DNA from: a virus | Reading direction: 5' to 3' (one strand) | Virus record (IMG/VR): IMGVR_UViG_3300025030_000184 | Span: 1-45,684 of that record | DNA length: 45,684 bases | Shown: one piece after another, positions 8,462 through 17,756 of the stretch | How positions within the stretch are numbered: position 1 is the stretch's first letter | Layout of the letters: every line of letters starts with the position of its first letter | Program-made: the position numbers and the translations under genes | Notes under the pieces: model-generated | Database searches by the model: none | What the model was told of the DNA's origin: nothing | What the model saw: only the letters and a program-made list of their open reading frames with translations

Positions 8462-11107
8462 ATGTCCATTATCCCGATAATTCCATTCAAAGGCAGTGCC
8501 GTAACTTCAAAGGAAAAGGCCACTATCCCTATGGGTGGTTTTTCCATGATACAGAATTTTTATCCCCGTTCTTCTGGATTTGAACAAAGAAAAGGACAGG
8601 CAAAACATCATACAACCGCAGATAGTTCTCTCGAATGTCAAACTCTATGGCAATTCAATAAGGGAGCGAAAACCGAAAGACATTTCTTTGCTCAACTCCT
8701 CGACGGTTCGGTTCAGGAAGCAACCGATAATCCACCTACTATTACGACAGGAGCATTTGGCTCAGATGTTCTTACGGCGGTGAGTAGCACTATACCTGCT
8801 TCGTGGGGGAATATAGATGATATTGCGATATTCTCAGATGGGGCAAGACAACATCAGGTATATGGTGGCACAGACAGGAAAATAAAAGCCTTATTCGTTG
8901 GCGGCACAGGCACAATAGGCGACTCAGATGGAGTGGACGGCATAAGAAATGTTACCGATGGGGTTGCCGCTACCACGACTGTTTTAGGTGGCGGCACGAC
9001 TTTCTTTATTAAAACAGATTTGCCTGCAACTTCAATCAAACATACTGTTAGCGTAGCGAATACTACCACGGCAACTACCACCACTTATTATTGGGATAAA
9101 ACCACGAACGCATGGGCGGCAGTATCGGGATTTTCCGATGGAACACTTGCGGCGGGGAAAACGCTTGCTCAGGACGGGAGTATGTCTTGGACTGCCCCGA
9201 CAAACGAAAGGGCGATTTACCTTTTTGGAGAATCGGGATTTTGGTATAAATTTGTAGCAAGTTCTTCCCTTTCCGCTACTACCGCAGTATCAGAAGTTTT
9301 CTTTAATGCTCCTTTCCAATCCATACAGAATGTATTTGACGGGATATTCGTTGACGCTATCGAAGCGAAGATATGGAACTCGGTGCAACTTCGTTATTAC
9401 CAATATGCGGCAGGTTCAATAGACGTAAGTAATCTTACGGCTGGTGATTATATTTATTTCTCTGTTACCGACCCTATTTTAGCGGCCTACATAGATGTCG
9501 GGGCAACTCCTCATATCAAGAAAGCCACGGTTACAGGTTCGAGCAATATTTCTTTCTATGATGGCGGCACAGGTTTAGATTATATCCAAACTACGGACGG
9601 TAATTTCCAGACGGCTGGATTCGAAGAAGGGCAGTCAATCGTTATTACAGGGTCAGTCTCTAATAATATCACCACAAAAATTATTCGTGTCAACTCTAAT
9701 ACAATTTGGGTAGATACGGGACTTCTTACGGCAGAAGCAAAAAAATCAGCAACTCTTACCTACACAGGCACAACTCCTTCCTTCGATGCCTTTGACGGTT
9801 GGACTGGGAGTGCATGGACTGATTGTAAGGGGGCGGACGGCTCAAGCGGCCTCATACAATCAGGCTTTATGACATTGGCTAATTTAGACGCAGTTCAACC
9901 GACTGATTTCGACCAATCAGGATACCATGCGTTCTGGTATCGTTTCAAATTCGGGCATACCATATCGAGAAAAGTTGTCATGTCAATACAGGTTATCCCA
10001 TATTATGACATAGACGAATTGGGCAAAGTAGGAATTGCAAACGGAATATGGAAGAACAGGGTTCTATATACCTTTGGCGATTACCCCGAATATCTTTATG
10101 TCTCTACTGCGGGTAATCCTCTTATGCTCAACGGAAGCGATTATGCTATTCTTGAAGCGGGAGATGGGCGTAATAATCGTATTCGAGCGGCAAGAAAATT
10201 CCATAATGAAATAATCGTATGGCAAGAAGAAAAAGGTGATAGCGGCGGGGTTACACTTTTTGAGGGATTCGACCCTACTACTTTCGGTAAATTACTTTTA
10301 ACACCGCAAATAGGTATCTTAAACGCCAAGAGTGTAGCGGTTCTTGACGGCGTATTGACTTCCACGGAAACTGATTCTAAACTCAAAACCCTTGCTTTTT
10401 GGTTATCCCATTATGGAGTTTTTGTTACCGATGGGCGGATAGTTTCATTGGTAAGTGGTGATATACAAAATTATTTTGACCCGCAAAAAACAGAATACAT
10501 AAGGGCAGGCTATGAAGATAAGATGTGGTTGGCTTACGATAGCGCGAATCTTTGTATTCACATGGGACTTGTATCGGGTTCGAGTGCGACTGTCCCTAAT
10601 ATATTCCCTGTCTTCCATATAGCAGACGGTTCGTGGACTTTCAACGTATATGCTAATACTATCTCATGCATGGCAGAAGTAGAGGCGGCAAGTGGTGCGG
10701 TATTTTCCCTTCAATATGGCGGCGGTTCTTCAGACGGTTTCGTATATCGGCTCAATACGGGCTTGAATGATGTTTCAACCGCCATAAACGCCTATTGCGA
10801 CCAAGAAATAGACGGGGCAGGGAATTATTTGCAGATAAGAGATACCGTTCTTCGTGGTAAAGCACAGGCGGCTGGTAGTATCACGCAATCCTTCGCGTTA
10901 ATGGGTAATTCCACTTTCGAAACTTCGCCTACTAAGACATTTTCGATGATTGCGGCGACTTCCGGCGACCCTTATTGGCGGGATAGATGGAGGACGAGTT
11001 TGCGTAGCAATCACTTCACCATACGATATGCTCATAATACGGTTGATGAATCGGCATATTTATTTGACGTGGGGTATAGATTTAAACAACAGGATAACAA
11101 CAGATGA
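8462..11107 (+). CDS. Large tail protein, possible nozzle/stabilisation protein
   Basis: An 881-residue beta-rich protein, the longest gene in the window. The N-terminus (PMGGFSMIQNFYPRSSGFE then RKGQAKHHT) resembles the starts of gp10/nozzle-type proteins of short-tailed phages, which form beta-propellers that plug the DNA channel. Repeated VDGI/FDG segments and a C-terminal FALMGN, TKTFSMIAATSGDPYWRDRWR region are consistent with stacked beta domains. No peptidase or hydrolase motif is visible. If correct, absence of a tape-measure gene fits a podovirus. A receptor-binding role cannot be excluded. Confidence 0.45.
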   Translation: MSIIPIIPFKGSAVTSKEKATIPMGGFSMIQNFYPRSSGFEQRKGQAKHHTTADSSLECQTLWQFNKGAKTERHFFAQLLDGSVQEATDNPPTITTGAFGSDVLTAVSSTIPASWGNIDDIAIFSDGARQHQVYGGTDRKIKALFVGGTGTIGDSDGVDGIRNVTDGVAATTTVLGGGTTFFIKTDLPATSIKHTVSVANTTTATTTTYYWDKTTNAWAAVSGFSDGTLAAGKTLAQDGSMSWTAPTNERAIYLFGESGFWYKFVASSSLSATTAVSEVFFNAPFQSIQNVFDGIFVDAIEAKIWNSVQLRYYQYAAGSIDVSNLTAGDYIYFSVTDPILAAYIDVGATPHIKKATVTGSSNISFYDGGTGLDYIQTTDGNFQTAGFEEGQSIVITGSVSNNITTKIIRVNSNTIWVDTGLLTAEAKKSATLTYTGTTPSFDAFDGWTGSAWTDCKGADGSSGLIQSGFMTLANLDAVQPTDFDQSGYHAFWYRFKFGHTISRKVVMSIQVIPYYDIDELGKVGIANGIWKNRVLYTFGDYPEYLYVSTAGNPLMLNGSDYAILEAGDGRNNRIRAARKFHNEIIVWQEEKGDSGGVTLFEGFDPTTFGKLLLTPQIGILNAKSVAVLDGVLTSTETDSKLKTLAFWLSHYGVFVTDGRIVSLVSGDIQNYFDPQKTEYIRAGYEDKMWLAYDSANLCIHMGLVSGSSATVPNIFPVFHIADGSWTFNVYANTISCMAEVEAASGAVFSLQYGGGSSDGFVYRLNTGLNDVSTAINAYCDQEIDGAGNYLQIRDTVLRGKAQAAGSITQSFALMGNSTFETSPTKTFSMIAATSGDPYWRDRWRTSLRSNHFTIRYAHNTVDESAYLFDVGYRFKQQDNNR

Positions 11108-11268
11108 TGAAGAAACCCGATACGAGAAGGTGGTTTGAAAAAGTTATACCATGCAAAAATCTTAACGCCGAAAGGGAAGTTAAATTCGTTTCTATGGAGG
11201 AATTTAACACCGCATGGAAGAAGAAACCTATAGCAATTCCGATAGAGGAAAAAGATGGCAAAGAATAA
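11104..11268 (+). CDS. Small basic protein, 54 aa
   Basis: ATGATGA at 11104 overlaps the stop of the large tail gene. The product begins MMKKPDTRRWFEKV and ends with an acidic IEEKDGKE. No cysteine cluster or membrane segment. It ends 14 bases inside the next gene, in another frame, so the three genes are tightly coupled. Function unknown. Confidence 0.6.
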   Translation: MMKKPDTRRWFEKVIPCKNLNAEREVKFVSMEEFNTAWKKKPIAIPIEEKDGKE

Positions 11269-12253
11269 AGATTTTTTCCGCAAGCCGTATATGGAAACAC
11301 CCGAAGATGATTATTCGGATATGATGAAGTATATCCCCGATGCGGCGCAACCCGATTATCGTTCCAAACCTCATTCGGAAATGATTAAACCTTATGATGA
11401 TAGGATACAGGATTATGGCGAAATGGAACATTTTTACCCAAGTAATTTTAGTATTATTGCACAACCACCGAGTGCCGAATTAATAGTGAGTGGTGAGCCA
11501 AATCCTTGTAAGGCATTACGTCATATTGCTTTTGGGTCTATAAAAGTTTGGTGGGAAATCCCTTGTGGTGGGACGCTATCTATAAATAATGCATTTGAGG
11601 GAGGACTTCCGCCTTATATTGTGCTTGCTTCCGCCGCAACTATGAATGGCAGTTTATCCTGCGATGAACAGGGGAATTGCTATTATAGAGCACCTTCGGA
11701 GTGTTGTGCAGATATAACCGATAATATTTATATTCAAGACGCTTGCGGTAGAAGTGCTAATATTATAATTATTGTGAAGGCATTTGACTATTCAATATCC
11801 AATTATCAAACAGTTATCATCGGTCCTGACGCACCAGTAGACGGAGATTGCTATGCTCTTCAAACATATGTGCCTTATACCGTTTGGACAATAGATAAAG
11901 GTGCGATTGATAGTAGTGGGTGTGTAAGTGGACTATCTGGTCAGTGTGGTGCGGCAATTATTACCGCAACTTTTATGTGTGAAGATAACGAGATTATTGC
12001 TACTAAAAAAGTCCGTATGCCAGATGGAGTTTGGGTCTTTGTTTCTTATTGTAGTAATTGTGTAGGGTCAGCGGAAACTTGCTGTAATACAACTATTTAT
12101 ACTGACGACTTAAAAATAAATGGCTCAATAAGAAGAGCAGTGTCAACCAGTGGTGAATGTTATTTTTCTGATTGCACTCCATACCCGACTTGTGAAAGTT
12201 TGTATAGTGTATGGTGCTATCTTAAGTCTATCGACCAATGGACGTGTGCATGA
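11255..12253 (+). CDS. Cysteine-rich putative virion protein
   Basis: A 332-residue protein. After a 65-residue polar N-terminus rich in Tyr, Met and Pro it carries 20 cysteines, many in close pairs (ECC, TCC, CSNC, CDEQGNC). This suggests extensive disulphides or metal sites in extracellular Ig-like beta domains; the segment CGGTLSINNAFEGGLPPYIV (about 108-127) has a beta-sandwich look. No signal peptide. The start codon lies within the previous gene after AGAGGAAAA. The two following genes also carry Cys motifs. Possibly a decoration or tail-tip protein; not recognised. Confidence 0.55.
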   Translation: MAKNKDFFRKPYMETPEDDYSDMMKYIPDAAQPDYRSKPHSEMIKPYDDRIQDYGEMEHFYPSNFSIIAQPPSAELIVSGEPNPCKALRHIAFGSIKVWWEIPCGGTLSINNAFEGGLPPYIVLASAATMNGSLSCDEQGNCYYRAPSECCADITDNIYIQDACGRSANIIIIVKAFDYSISNYQTVIIGPDAPVDGDCYALQTYVPYTVWTIDKGAIDSSGCVSGLSGQCGAAIITATFMCEDNEIIATKKVRMPDGVWVFVSYCSNCVGSAETCCNTTIYTDDLKINGSIRRAVSTSGECYFSDCTPYPTCESLYSVWCYLKSIDQWTCA

Positions 12254-12519
12254 ATTGGTGGGATATATCATCTGAACTTAAAGACCCTTTTGACTATGAC
12301 GAGTTTTATTCTATGTGTATAGTGCAAAATCTTGAACCACTATCACCATTTGAATATGCTCAAAAGGTAGGAATGCTAATGGTGGCTCAGAGAAGATTTA
12401 AGGGGGTAACACCAGAAGCGGCTTACAAGGCTTTTATTCAAGAGATGAATAATGCTTCTTCGCAGAGGACTACTACAAGTTCAAAAGGAGGTTGTGGCTC
12501 ATGTGGCAAGAAATCGTAA
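12250..12519 (+). CDS. Small protein with C-terminal CxxC, 89 aa
   Basis: Starts at ATG 12250, overlapping the stop of the cysteine-rich gene. The body is helical (FEYAQKVGMLMVAQRRFKGV, residues 37-56). The end GGCGSCGKKS forms a CxxC that could bind metal or act in disulphide exchange, which is notable next to a 20-cysteine virion protein. The next gene begins inside its last codons. Function unknown. Confidence 0.65.
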   Translation: MNWWDISSELKDPFDYDEFYSMCIVQNLEPLSPFEYAQKVGMLMVAQRRFKGVTPEAAYKAFIQEMNNASSQRTTTSSKGGCGSCGKKS

Positions 12520-12767
12520 TAGGAAGTTTCATGGCTTACATCTTAACACTACTAATAGTAGAAGGAGTAGTATTTGATACTACTCGTAGGTGGTTACGTC
12601 CAAGAACCACATTCCTTATAATTGGTAATAAGTGGTTACTTGATTGTAGATTTTGTGTTTGCTTTTGGGTAAGTTTTGTGATAATGCTAATAATGAATAG
12701 ACCTTCGATGTTTTTGGTGATTTTCGGCATAGCCCATTGGCTTTCAACACAGGAAAGGAGAGTATAA
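12501..12767 (+). CDS. Small membrane protein with Cys motif, 88 aa
   Basis: Preceded by AAGGAGG at a good distance from ATG 12501. Two or three membrane segments are evident: residues 6-25, 48-66 and 67-80. Between them lies LLDCRFCVCFWVS, a C-x2-C-x-C cluster at the membrane face, an arrangement reminiscent of DUF1360-type phage membrane proteins. It may thread, fold or anchor a structural protein. Function unknown. Confidence 0.6.
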   Translation: MWQEIVIGSFMAYILTLLIVEGVVFDTTRRWLRPRTTFLIIGNKWLLDCRFCVCFWVSFVIMLIMNRPSMFLVIFGIAHWLSTQERRV

Positions 12768-12768
12768 T

Positions 12769-13560
12769 ATGGCAACGACACCTTCAGGGACGGCTTCTAA
12801 ATGGACTATGCTTGATATACCGACCTTCCAAGCAGGAAAGATACCTGCTGCTCCTTCTCCGAGTTCTTACTTTGCTCCTCTCCCTGACACGGGTAGGATA
12901 CAGTTTCTTACTCAACAGGCCGCCGCACCGGGGGCAAGAAAACTTCGCATGGGCTTGCTTGGGGCATTACAGATGGCTAAAAGAGCCGAGAATCCTAATG
13001 TTCAAGCGTTACTTGGCAGACAAGCCGTTGCGGGTTACGGTGAAGGATTAGAAAGCGTCATGGGTGGGGCAAGACGGGAAGGTATGGGAATGTATGCCCC
13101 CGAATACGCCGCCATGACCGAACAGGAAAAGGCGAATTGGCTTGCCGCAAATGAAAAAGAACGCTCTGATTACCTTGCCGCCCTTGAACAGTATAAAGCA
13201 AAACCACCTACTGGTATGGCAAAACCAACCAATGTTTCTGGCGAAGAACGTATGGGGTTAAGTAATTTTGGGTTAGATAATGACACCGACAAGATTTATC
13301 AGGCCAATAAAGCAAGTATGCTCGGTGGCGGTTATCCTACTTCTGGTGGCGTAGATAATACTACCGCAACAGCATTGAATAGATTCATCGAGAATAATCC
13401 TAATGCCACTCAAGGCGACTATGATGCATACAAGTTAAAGATAGGTGTGGAAACGGGGCAATCTGCGACATACGATGCATATATAAAAGAAAATTATATG
13501 CCGCACCCCGAAACCGATTACAATTCGTTTTTATCTGCTATACCGTCTTACGGAGGATAA
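12769..13560 (+). CDS. Hypothetical virion-associated protein, 263 aa
   Basis: N-terminal 60 residues are Pro/Ser-rich, the middle is helical and Ala/Met-rich (GARKLRMGLLGALQMAKRAEN, spanning about 57-77), and the C-terminal half is Gly/Asn/Tyr-rich. No membrane helix or enzymatic motif is visible. It is the first of three consecutive genes (to 16743) that, by position after the tail genes and by composition, look like internal or ejected virion proteins. Confidence 0.55.
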   Translation: MATTPSGTASKWTMLDIPTFQAGKIPAAPSPSSYFAPLPDTGRIQFLTQQAAAPGARKLRMGLLGALQMAKRAENPNVQALLGRQAVAGYGEGLESVMGGARREGMGMYAPEYAAMTEQEKANWLAANEKERSDYLAALEQYKAKPPTGMAKPTNVSGEERMGLSNFGLDNDTDKIYQANKASMLGGGYPTSGGVDNTTATALNRFIENNPNATQGDYDAYKLKIGVETGQSATYDAYIKENYMPHPETDYNSFLSAIPSYGG

Positions 13561-13561
13561 T

Positions 13562-14641
13562 ATGGCACAGACAAATTATCAAGGTATGGGACTTTACCCT
13601 ATGCAAGAAGATAAACCACCTGAAAGTTTCCGTGATGCCATGAGTAAAAGAATGGGACTCCTTCAATTAGGAACAGGTGAACGGCCTCTCTTGTATGGCA
13701 CAAAAGAAGGTGTTGGTCTTTATGCTGGTGGAGGCGGGACAGAACCTATTTATAGTGGTGAGACAGGCAAACCCTACGAAGTTGCTTCTACCCAGCCTGT
13801 TGCCGCACCTACCACACCAGAAACTCCTCTTGGAACTGCCGAATGGGTTAATCAGGAGTTCAAGAAGAAGAAAGACGCTTATACGGAAGCCCTGAAAAAT
13901 CAAAGACTCGTTATAGAAAAAGGGAAAGAATTGGGTATGCCTTTAGAGAAAGTAGAGGCGGCTCTTAAATCAAGAAATCTTCTCAAACTCAAAGAACCCG
14001 AACTCTCTGCACCGATGTTGGAAATATTGGAAGAAGAAAGAAAGAGCAAACAGCCTACTGGCGATATTACCAAAACCATAGAAACCGCCGAAGGTATTAT
14101 GCAATGGAATCCCGAAACACAGAGATACGATATAAAGGTTGGAGAAAGCAAGAAAACAAAGCAGGAAAGTGGGAAAAGCGATGAAAAGATAGCACGGATA
14201 AGACAACAAGGTGAAGTAGTAACAAGTAAAATTACCGAGGCTTTGGAAATGATAGGCAAATATGGACTAACTACTACTGGATTACCCGGTGCGATAATGT
14301 CTAAGATACCGGGTAGGGACGCTTATAGACTTGACAATTCACTACAAACAATAAAAGCTAATATCGGTTTCGATGAATTAAGAAAGATGAGAGCAGAATC
14401 CCCAACGGGTGGTGCGCTTGGGCAGGTATCCGAAAAAGAAATAGACTTTCTGCAAAACACACTCGCTTCGCTTGATTTGGGAATAGGGACAGAGGACTTA
14501 ATAAGTAATTTAGGCCAAATAGATACAATTTACAAGAAGGTATTAAATGGAATTAAGACAGATGAAGATAGGAAAAAGAACGAGGCCACAACTCCTTCCG
14601 GTGTGCGCCGTTATAATCCTTCGACTGGAGGTTTTGACTAA
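13562..14641 (+). CDS. Putative internal virion protein, 359 aa
   Basis: Charged helical protein with a predicted coiled-coil stretch (about residues 98-195, rich in E, K, Q and L). A C-terminal helical domain follows, with ARIRQQGEVVTSKITEALEM near 206-225 and a Gly-rich loop. The N-terminal 90 residues are low in complexity. It overlaps the next start by one base. The last 110 residues resemble the helical domain found in phage ejection-type proteins, but I cannot name a family. Confidence 0.5.
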   Translation: MAQTNYQGMGLYPMQEDKPPESFRDAMSKRMGLLQLGTGERPLLYGTKEGVGLYAGGGGTEPIYSGETGKPYEVASTQPVAAPTTPETPLGTAEWVNQEFKKKKDAYTEALKNQRLVIEKGKELGMPLEKVEAALKSRNLLKLKEPELSAPMLEILEEERKSKQPTGDITKTIETAEGIMQWNPETQRYDIKVGESKKTKQESGKSDEKIARIRQQGEVVTSKITEALEMIGKYGLTTTGLPGAIMSKIPGRDAYRLDNSLQTIKANIGFDELRKMRAESPTGGALGQVSEKEIDFLQNTLASLDLGIGTEDLISNLGQIDTIYKKVLNGIKTDEDRKKNEATTPSGVRRYNPSTGGFD

Positions 14642-16743
14642 TGCCACAGCAAATTGAAGTCCCCGGTCAGGGCATATTGGAATTTCCCGATGGCATGAGT
14701 GATAGCGAAATGGCACAGGCTATTAAAAAGAATTTTGGCCATACATTTGGGGGACAACCACCCTCATCCGTCCCTACGGAAGAACCCGCGCTTACGCCAT
14801 TCGAGGAAAAACTTGGTGTTGTAAGTCCAACGGCATTAGGGATTTATGGGGCGAGCAAAGAAGTAGGCAAGGCCTTAATCTCTCCTCTGGTTTCGGCAGG
14901 AGAAACAATAGGTAAAACTGCCGCTTATTATACAAGCGAGCAAGACCCAGAAGTATTAAGAGAAGCGGGTCTTAAACCAACTATAGGCGAAATAGCAGGG
15001 GCAGGTGTGAATATTGCGGCAACACTCATACCTTATGGCAGGCTTGCCAAAGGTGCTACTATGCTTGCAGGAAAAGTTTTGCCACAAGCCGCCGCTGAAA
15101 TTGCGGGGCAGATGGCGGCTGGTGCAACTATTGGTTATGCTTTCGAGGCAGGGGAAAAGATAAAAAAGGGTGAGACTCCTATCCCCGGAATATCCACAGC
15201 AGTAGGCGCGGCTATACCCGCCTCAATAGGGGCGGAACGTTTTGTCAGAAAGTATGCTTCTGAAAATTTACCTTCTCGGATAATCAATAGTTATCTTTCC
15301 CCATCAATCAAGCGTTTTAATTACGGTAAGAATCCCGGACGTATTGGCAATGAAGGTATTGTTGCCAATTCTATTGATGATTTCGCAACGCAGGTTACAG
15401 TTAAACGACGTGAAATAGGCGAGAATATTGGCTCTCTTTCTAAAAGCATAGATGAAGCGGCAAAAGTGAAAAATGTAGTTATCAATTTAGAGCAATCTAT
15501 TGCTCCGCTTAATAATGCCATGAAGATTGCCGCAAGAGAGAATAATAAATCATTGCTTGACAGACTTGTTCAAACTAAAGAGGCTATTATTGAGAACCTT
15601 GTGCCAAAAACGCTTAAATCACCAATCAGCGGTGCAACCGAAACTGTAATCATGTCGCAAGGGAAAAAAAACTTGGCTACCATGACATTCAATGACGCAC
15701 TTGAAATGAAACGTCAAATCGGAAACATGACAAAATGGACGGGAAATCAATCAGATGATGAGGCAGTAAACGCCGCTTTGAAACGGGTATGGGGGAATGT
15801 TGAGGGGAATCTTGAGCATGGCATAAAACGTGTTGACCCTAAACTCTTGCCTAAATTTCAGCAACTCAATGAAAGATTTGCAAACGCAACTTCCGCAGAA
15901 ATAGCGATAAAACACAAGCAAGTATTATTGGCAAAACAACCTTTGTTCACGGGATATAAGGCTGGTGCTGTTGCGGGTGGCTTATTAGGTATAGCGGCAA
16001 GCGGTGGTGCGGCTATTCCTGCCTTTTTGACTATGGTTGGCGGAGCAACTCTTGAGAAAGTTCTTAGTTCTGCGGCAGTAAGAACACGAATTGCCGCGTG
16101 GCTTGCAAAAGCTACACCCCAAGAGATTAGTCTCCTTAGACGTAAAATCCCAAATGTAATGGCGGCAATAGATAAAACTTATAAAGGAACACGCTCGCCC
16201 GGCGATATTCTTATGGACAAAATGAAACCACCAATAAGAAAAGGTGTCAAGAAAGTATTAGAACCTTCTTCTGCCATATACCACCCGACTCCGCAGAAAG
16301 CCCTTATGCCACCTGCCAGACCAAAAGCATATCCTATGCCGGGGGAAGGTATAGGTGGTTCATTAAGCGAAGGGAAGCAAGTTAAAGCCCTTATGCCACC
16401 TAAACCGGAAGTATGGCGGTCAGGTGAAGGATTTGCCATGAGAGAAGGGACACCTCCGATTACACAACCGCAATATCCACCTAATGCTGGGGTAAGAATA
16501 GAGAAATCTACCACACTCCGCAATGCTATACGTAAGGGTTGGACAGCAGTTAAAGGTGATGAAACCCCGTTACTCCTCGTAGATAAATCGGGGCGGCAGA
16601 TAGTATGGGATGAGGCGGCTCAGAAATTTTTGCCTATAAAGAAACCTTATTCGGCATATCAATTAGGTAAAATGAAAGATATTACCGATGAACTTTATGG
16701 TATCGGCGGTGTAGAAGGTGAAGCCTTGCCGTGGAGAAAATAA
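14641..16743 (+). CDS. Putative DNA-ejection/membrane-active virion protein, 700 aa
   Basis: The N-terminal motif QQIEVPGQGILEFPDGMSD (residues 3-21) followed by SEMAQAIKKNF is common at the start of phage ejection proteins, where a short beta-hairpin plus helix is repeated across families. Hydrophobic Gly/Ala stretches at about 104-125, 140-165 and 440-475 look able to insert into membranes. Between them is a charged helical region. The C-terminal 170 residues are Pro-rich with two related LMPP segments near 553-555 and 585-587. These features fit an internal protein released into the envelope during infection. Confidence 0.5.
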   Translation: MPQQIEVPGQGILEFPDGMSDSEMAQAIKKNFGHTFGGQPPSSVPTEEPALTPFEEKLGVVSPTALGIYGASKEVGKALISPLVSAGETIGKTAAYYTSEQDPEVLREAGLKPTIGEIAGAGVNIAATLIPYGRLAKGATMLAGKVLPQAAAEIAGQMAAGATIGYAFEAGEKIKKGETPIPGISTAVGAAIPASIGAERFVRKYASENLPSRIINSYLSPSIKRFNYGKNPGRIGNEGIVANSIDDFATQVTVKRREIGENIGSLSKSIDEAAKVKNVVINLEQSIAPLNNAMKIAARENNKSLLDRLVQTKEAIIENLVPKTLKSPISGATETVIMSQGKKNLATMTFNDALEMKRQIGNMTKWTGNQSDDEAVNAALKRVWGNVEGNLEHGIKRVDPKLLPKFQQLNERFANATSAEIAIKHKQVLLAKQPLFTGYKAGAVAGGLLGIAASGGAAIPAFLTMVGGATLEKVLSSAAVRTRIAAWLAKATPQEISLLRRKIPNVMAAIDKTYKGTRSPGDILMDKMKPPIRKGVKKVLEPSSAIYHPTPQKALMPPARPKAYPMPGEGIGGSLSEGKQVKALMPPKPEVWRSGEGFAMREGTPPITQPQYPPNAGVRIEKSTTLRNAIRKGWTAVKGDETPLLLVDKSGRQIVWDEAAQKFLPIKKPYSAYQLGKMKDITDELYGIGGVEGEALPWRK

Positions 16744-16746
16744 TCC

Positions 16747-16857
16747 ATGCCCTTACAATCAGATTATAGCAAGGAAACCATTACAGCAAATATCATTGCT
16801 ATTGCTTATGCCAAAGCAAGAGAATCAAAGAAAAAGGAAAGAGAGAATAAATCATGA
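16747..16857 (+). CDS. Small hydrophilic protein, 36 aa
   Basis: ATG 16747 lies 3 bases after the stop of the virion protein. The product MPLQSDYSKETITANIIAI then AYAKARESKKKEREN is a short helix with a basic end. Its stop overlaps the next ATG (ATGA at 16854-16857). Similar tiny genes are frequent before lysis genes of phages, but the role is unknown. Confidence 0.5.
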   Translation: MPLQSDYSKETITANIIAIAYAKARESKKKERENKS

Positions 16858-17114
16858 CACCAGAGGAGAGAGAAGAATGGAAACGAGAAATCAGGGAGGA
16901 TATACGCATTGCCGTCCACGAAAACCTCGGTGCGTATAAAATCCCGAAAGAACAGCATTACAACGACCACGAGTGGATTAAGGGACTTCGGGCGTGGCAG
17001 GACACCACCACCTCAACCCTTTGGAAAACAGTCCTTGCAATCGTAACAGGCGGAATTGCAACACTCCTCGTATATGGGTTTATTTTGTGGGGAAAGAAGC
17101 ACATCGGGAATTAA
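16854..17114 (+). CDS. Membrane protein with one C-terminal TM, holin-like
   Basis: An 86-residue protein: an acidic/basic soluble head (EEREEWKREIREDIR, residues 4-18), then one hydrophobic segment near 57-79 (VLAIVTGGIATLLVYGFILW) and a short basic tail. This N-in, single-TM layout with a charged head is seen in phage hemolysin/XhlA-like lysis accessory proteins. It begins the run of four membrane or lysis-type genes up to 17719. Exact class unproven. Confidence 0.55.
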   Translation: MTPEEREEWKREIREDIRIAVHENLGAYKIPKEQHYNDHEWIKGLRAWQDTTTSTLWKTVLAIVTGGIATLLVYGFILWGKKHIGN

Positions 17115-17135
17115 CCTTAAACGAAGGAGGCAGTT

Positions 17136-17411
17136 ATGTATGAAATAGGGATGGCAATACTTACGGCACTTGGATTGAGTCTGGTTATCTACTTGGGCAA
17201 AGAGAAAGAGGAAGTCTTTCAGCCCTACAAACTCGTCAGGACGCTCGCCGTGGGTGCGGTGCTGGGTGTGATAGCCTATTCTTCGGGATATGTGTTGACA
17301 GCGGATAACTGGGAAGCGTATCTCGCGGCTAACACCAGTATCATCGTGATTGCGGACGTGATAGTAAAGGCCGCGTGGCGGAAGTTAGCCCCTTCTGGCT
17401 GGCAGGAATAA
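17136..17411 (+). CDS. Putative holin, three TM segments
   Basis: A 91-residue protein with AAGGAGG before its ATG. Hydrophobic segments lie at about residues 4-20, 35-55 and 64-80, a length and topology typical of class I holins, which form the membrane lesions that release endolysin. Charged loop KEKEEVFQPYK follows the first segment. It is directly upstream of a nested spanin-like pair, which strengthens a lysis role. Confidence 0.55.
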   Translation: MYEIGMAILTALGLSLVIYLGKEKEEVFQPYKLVRTLAVGAVLGVIAYSSGYVLTADNWEAYLAANTSIIVIADVIVKAAWRKLAPSGWQE

Positions 17412-17415
17412 TGAA

Positions 17416-17619
17416 ATGATTCGGCTCGCCCTAACAATACTCGGCCTCGTTTTACAAATCTTGGTGGAACGGGGCAAGACCAAGAACGCAAGAGAGGCGG
17501 CGGCGCGCTATGAAGATTTTAAGTTCTTTCTTAAAAAAGGCGATACTGATATGGCTGGCGTTCTTCTTCGTGAGCAGTTCCGTAGGGTGCTTTCATCGAA
17601 AGGTAAACGTCCTGCCTGA
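17416..17619 (+). CDS. Putative inner-membrane spanin (i-spanin-like)
   Basis: A 67-residue protein with an N-terminal hydrophobic segment (residues 2-17) followed by a charged helix (RGKTKNAREAAARYEDFKFF). This is the plan of Rz-type i-spanins, although shorter than most. The start of a lipoprotein gene is nested in it at 17510, the classic overlapping spanin arrangement. Together the pair would connect inner and outer membranes and imply a Gram-negative host. Confidence 0.5.
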   Translation: MIRLALTILGLVLQILVERGKTKNAREAAARYEDFKFFLKKGDTDMAGVLLREQFRRVLSSKGKRPA

Positions 17620-17719
17620 TAGCGAGACGATAACCGACCACCCTACCATACCCACGAAGGTATGCCTTGATAAGGGCTATCTGCTTCGCATTTATGAAGC
17701 ATTGGAGAGATGTGAATAA
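17510..17719 (+). CDS. Putative outer-membrane spanin lipoprotein (o-spanin-like)
   Basis: A 69-residue protein with a basic start (MKILSSFLKK), a hydrophobic stretch (residues 11-24) and a lipobox-like SSVGC with Cys at position 27, so it should be exported and lipid-modified. The mature part contains Pro residues and two more Cys. It begins within the preceding membrane gene in another frame and ends just before a promoter. The lipobox is not ideal (Val at -2, Ser at -3), so the call is moderate. Confidence 0.5.
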   Translation: MKILSSFLKKAILIWLAFFFVSSSVGCFHRKVNVLPDSETITDHPTIPTKVCLDKGYLLRIYEALERCE

Positions 17720-17722
17720 TCC

Positions 17723-17750
17723 TTGACATTCTTTTTGCTTGTGCTATATT
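17723..17750 (+). promoter_or_regulatory. Sigma70-type promoter
   Basis: TTGACA at 17723-17728 and TATATT at 17745-17750 with a 16-base spacer, immediately after the spanin-like gene. Transcription would begin near 17757 and cross about 195 bases with no convincing gene before the zinc protein at 17952. It would drive the 18-22 kb plus-strand genes separately from the late operon. Confidence 0.75.
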
Positions 17751-17756
17751 CACGGC

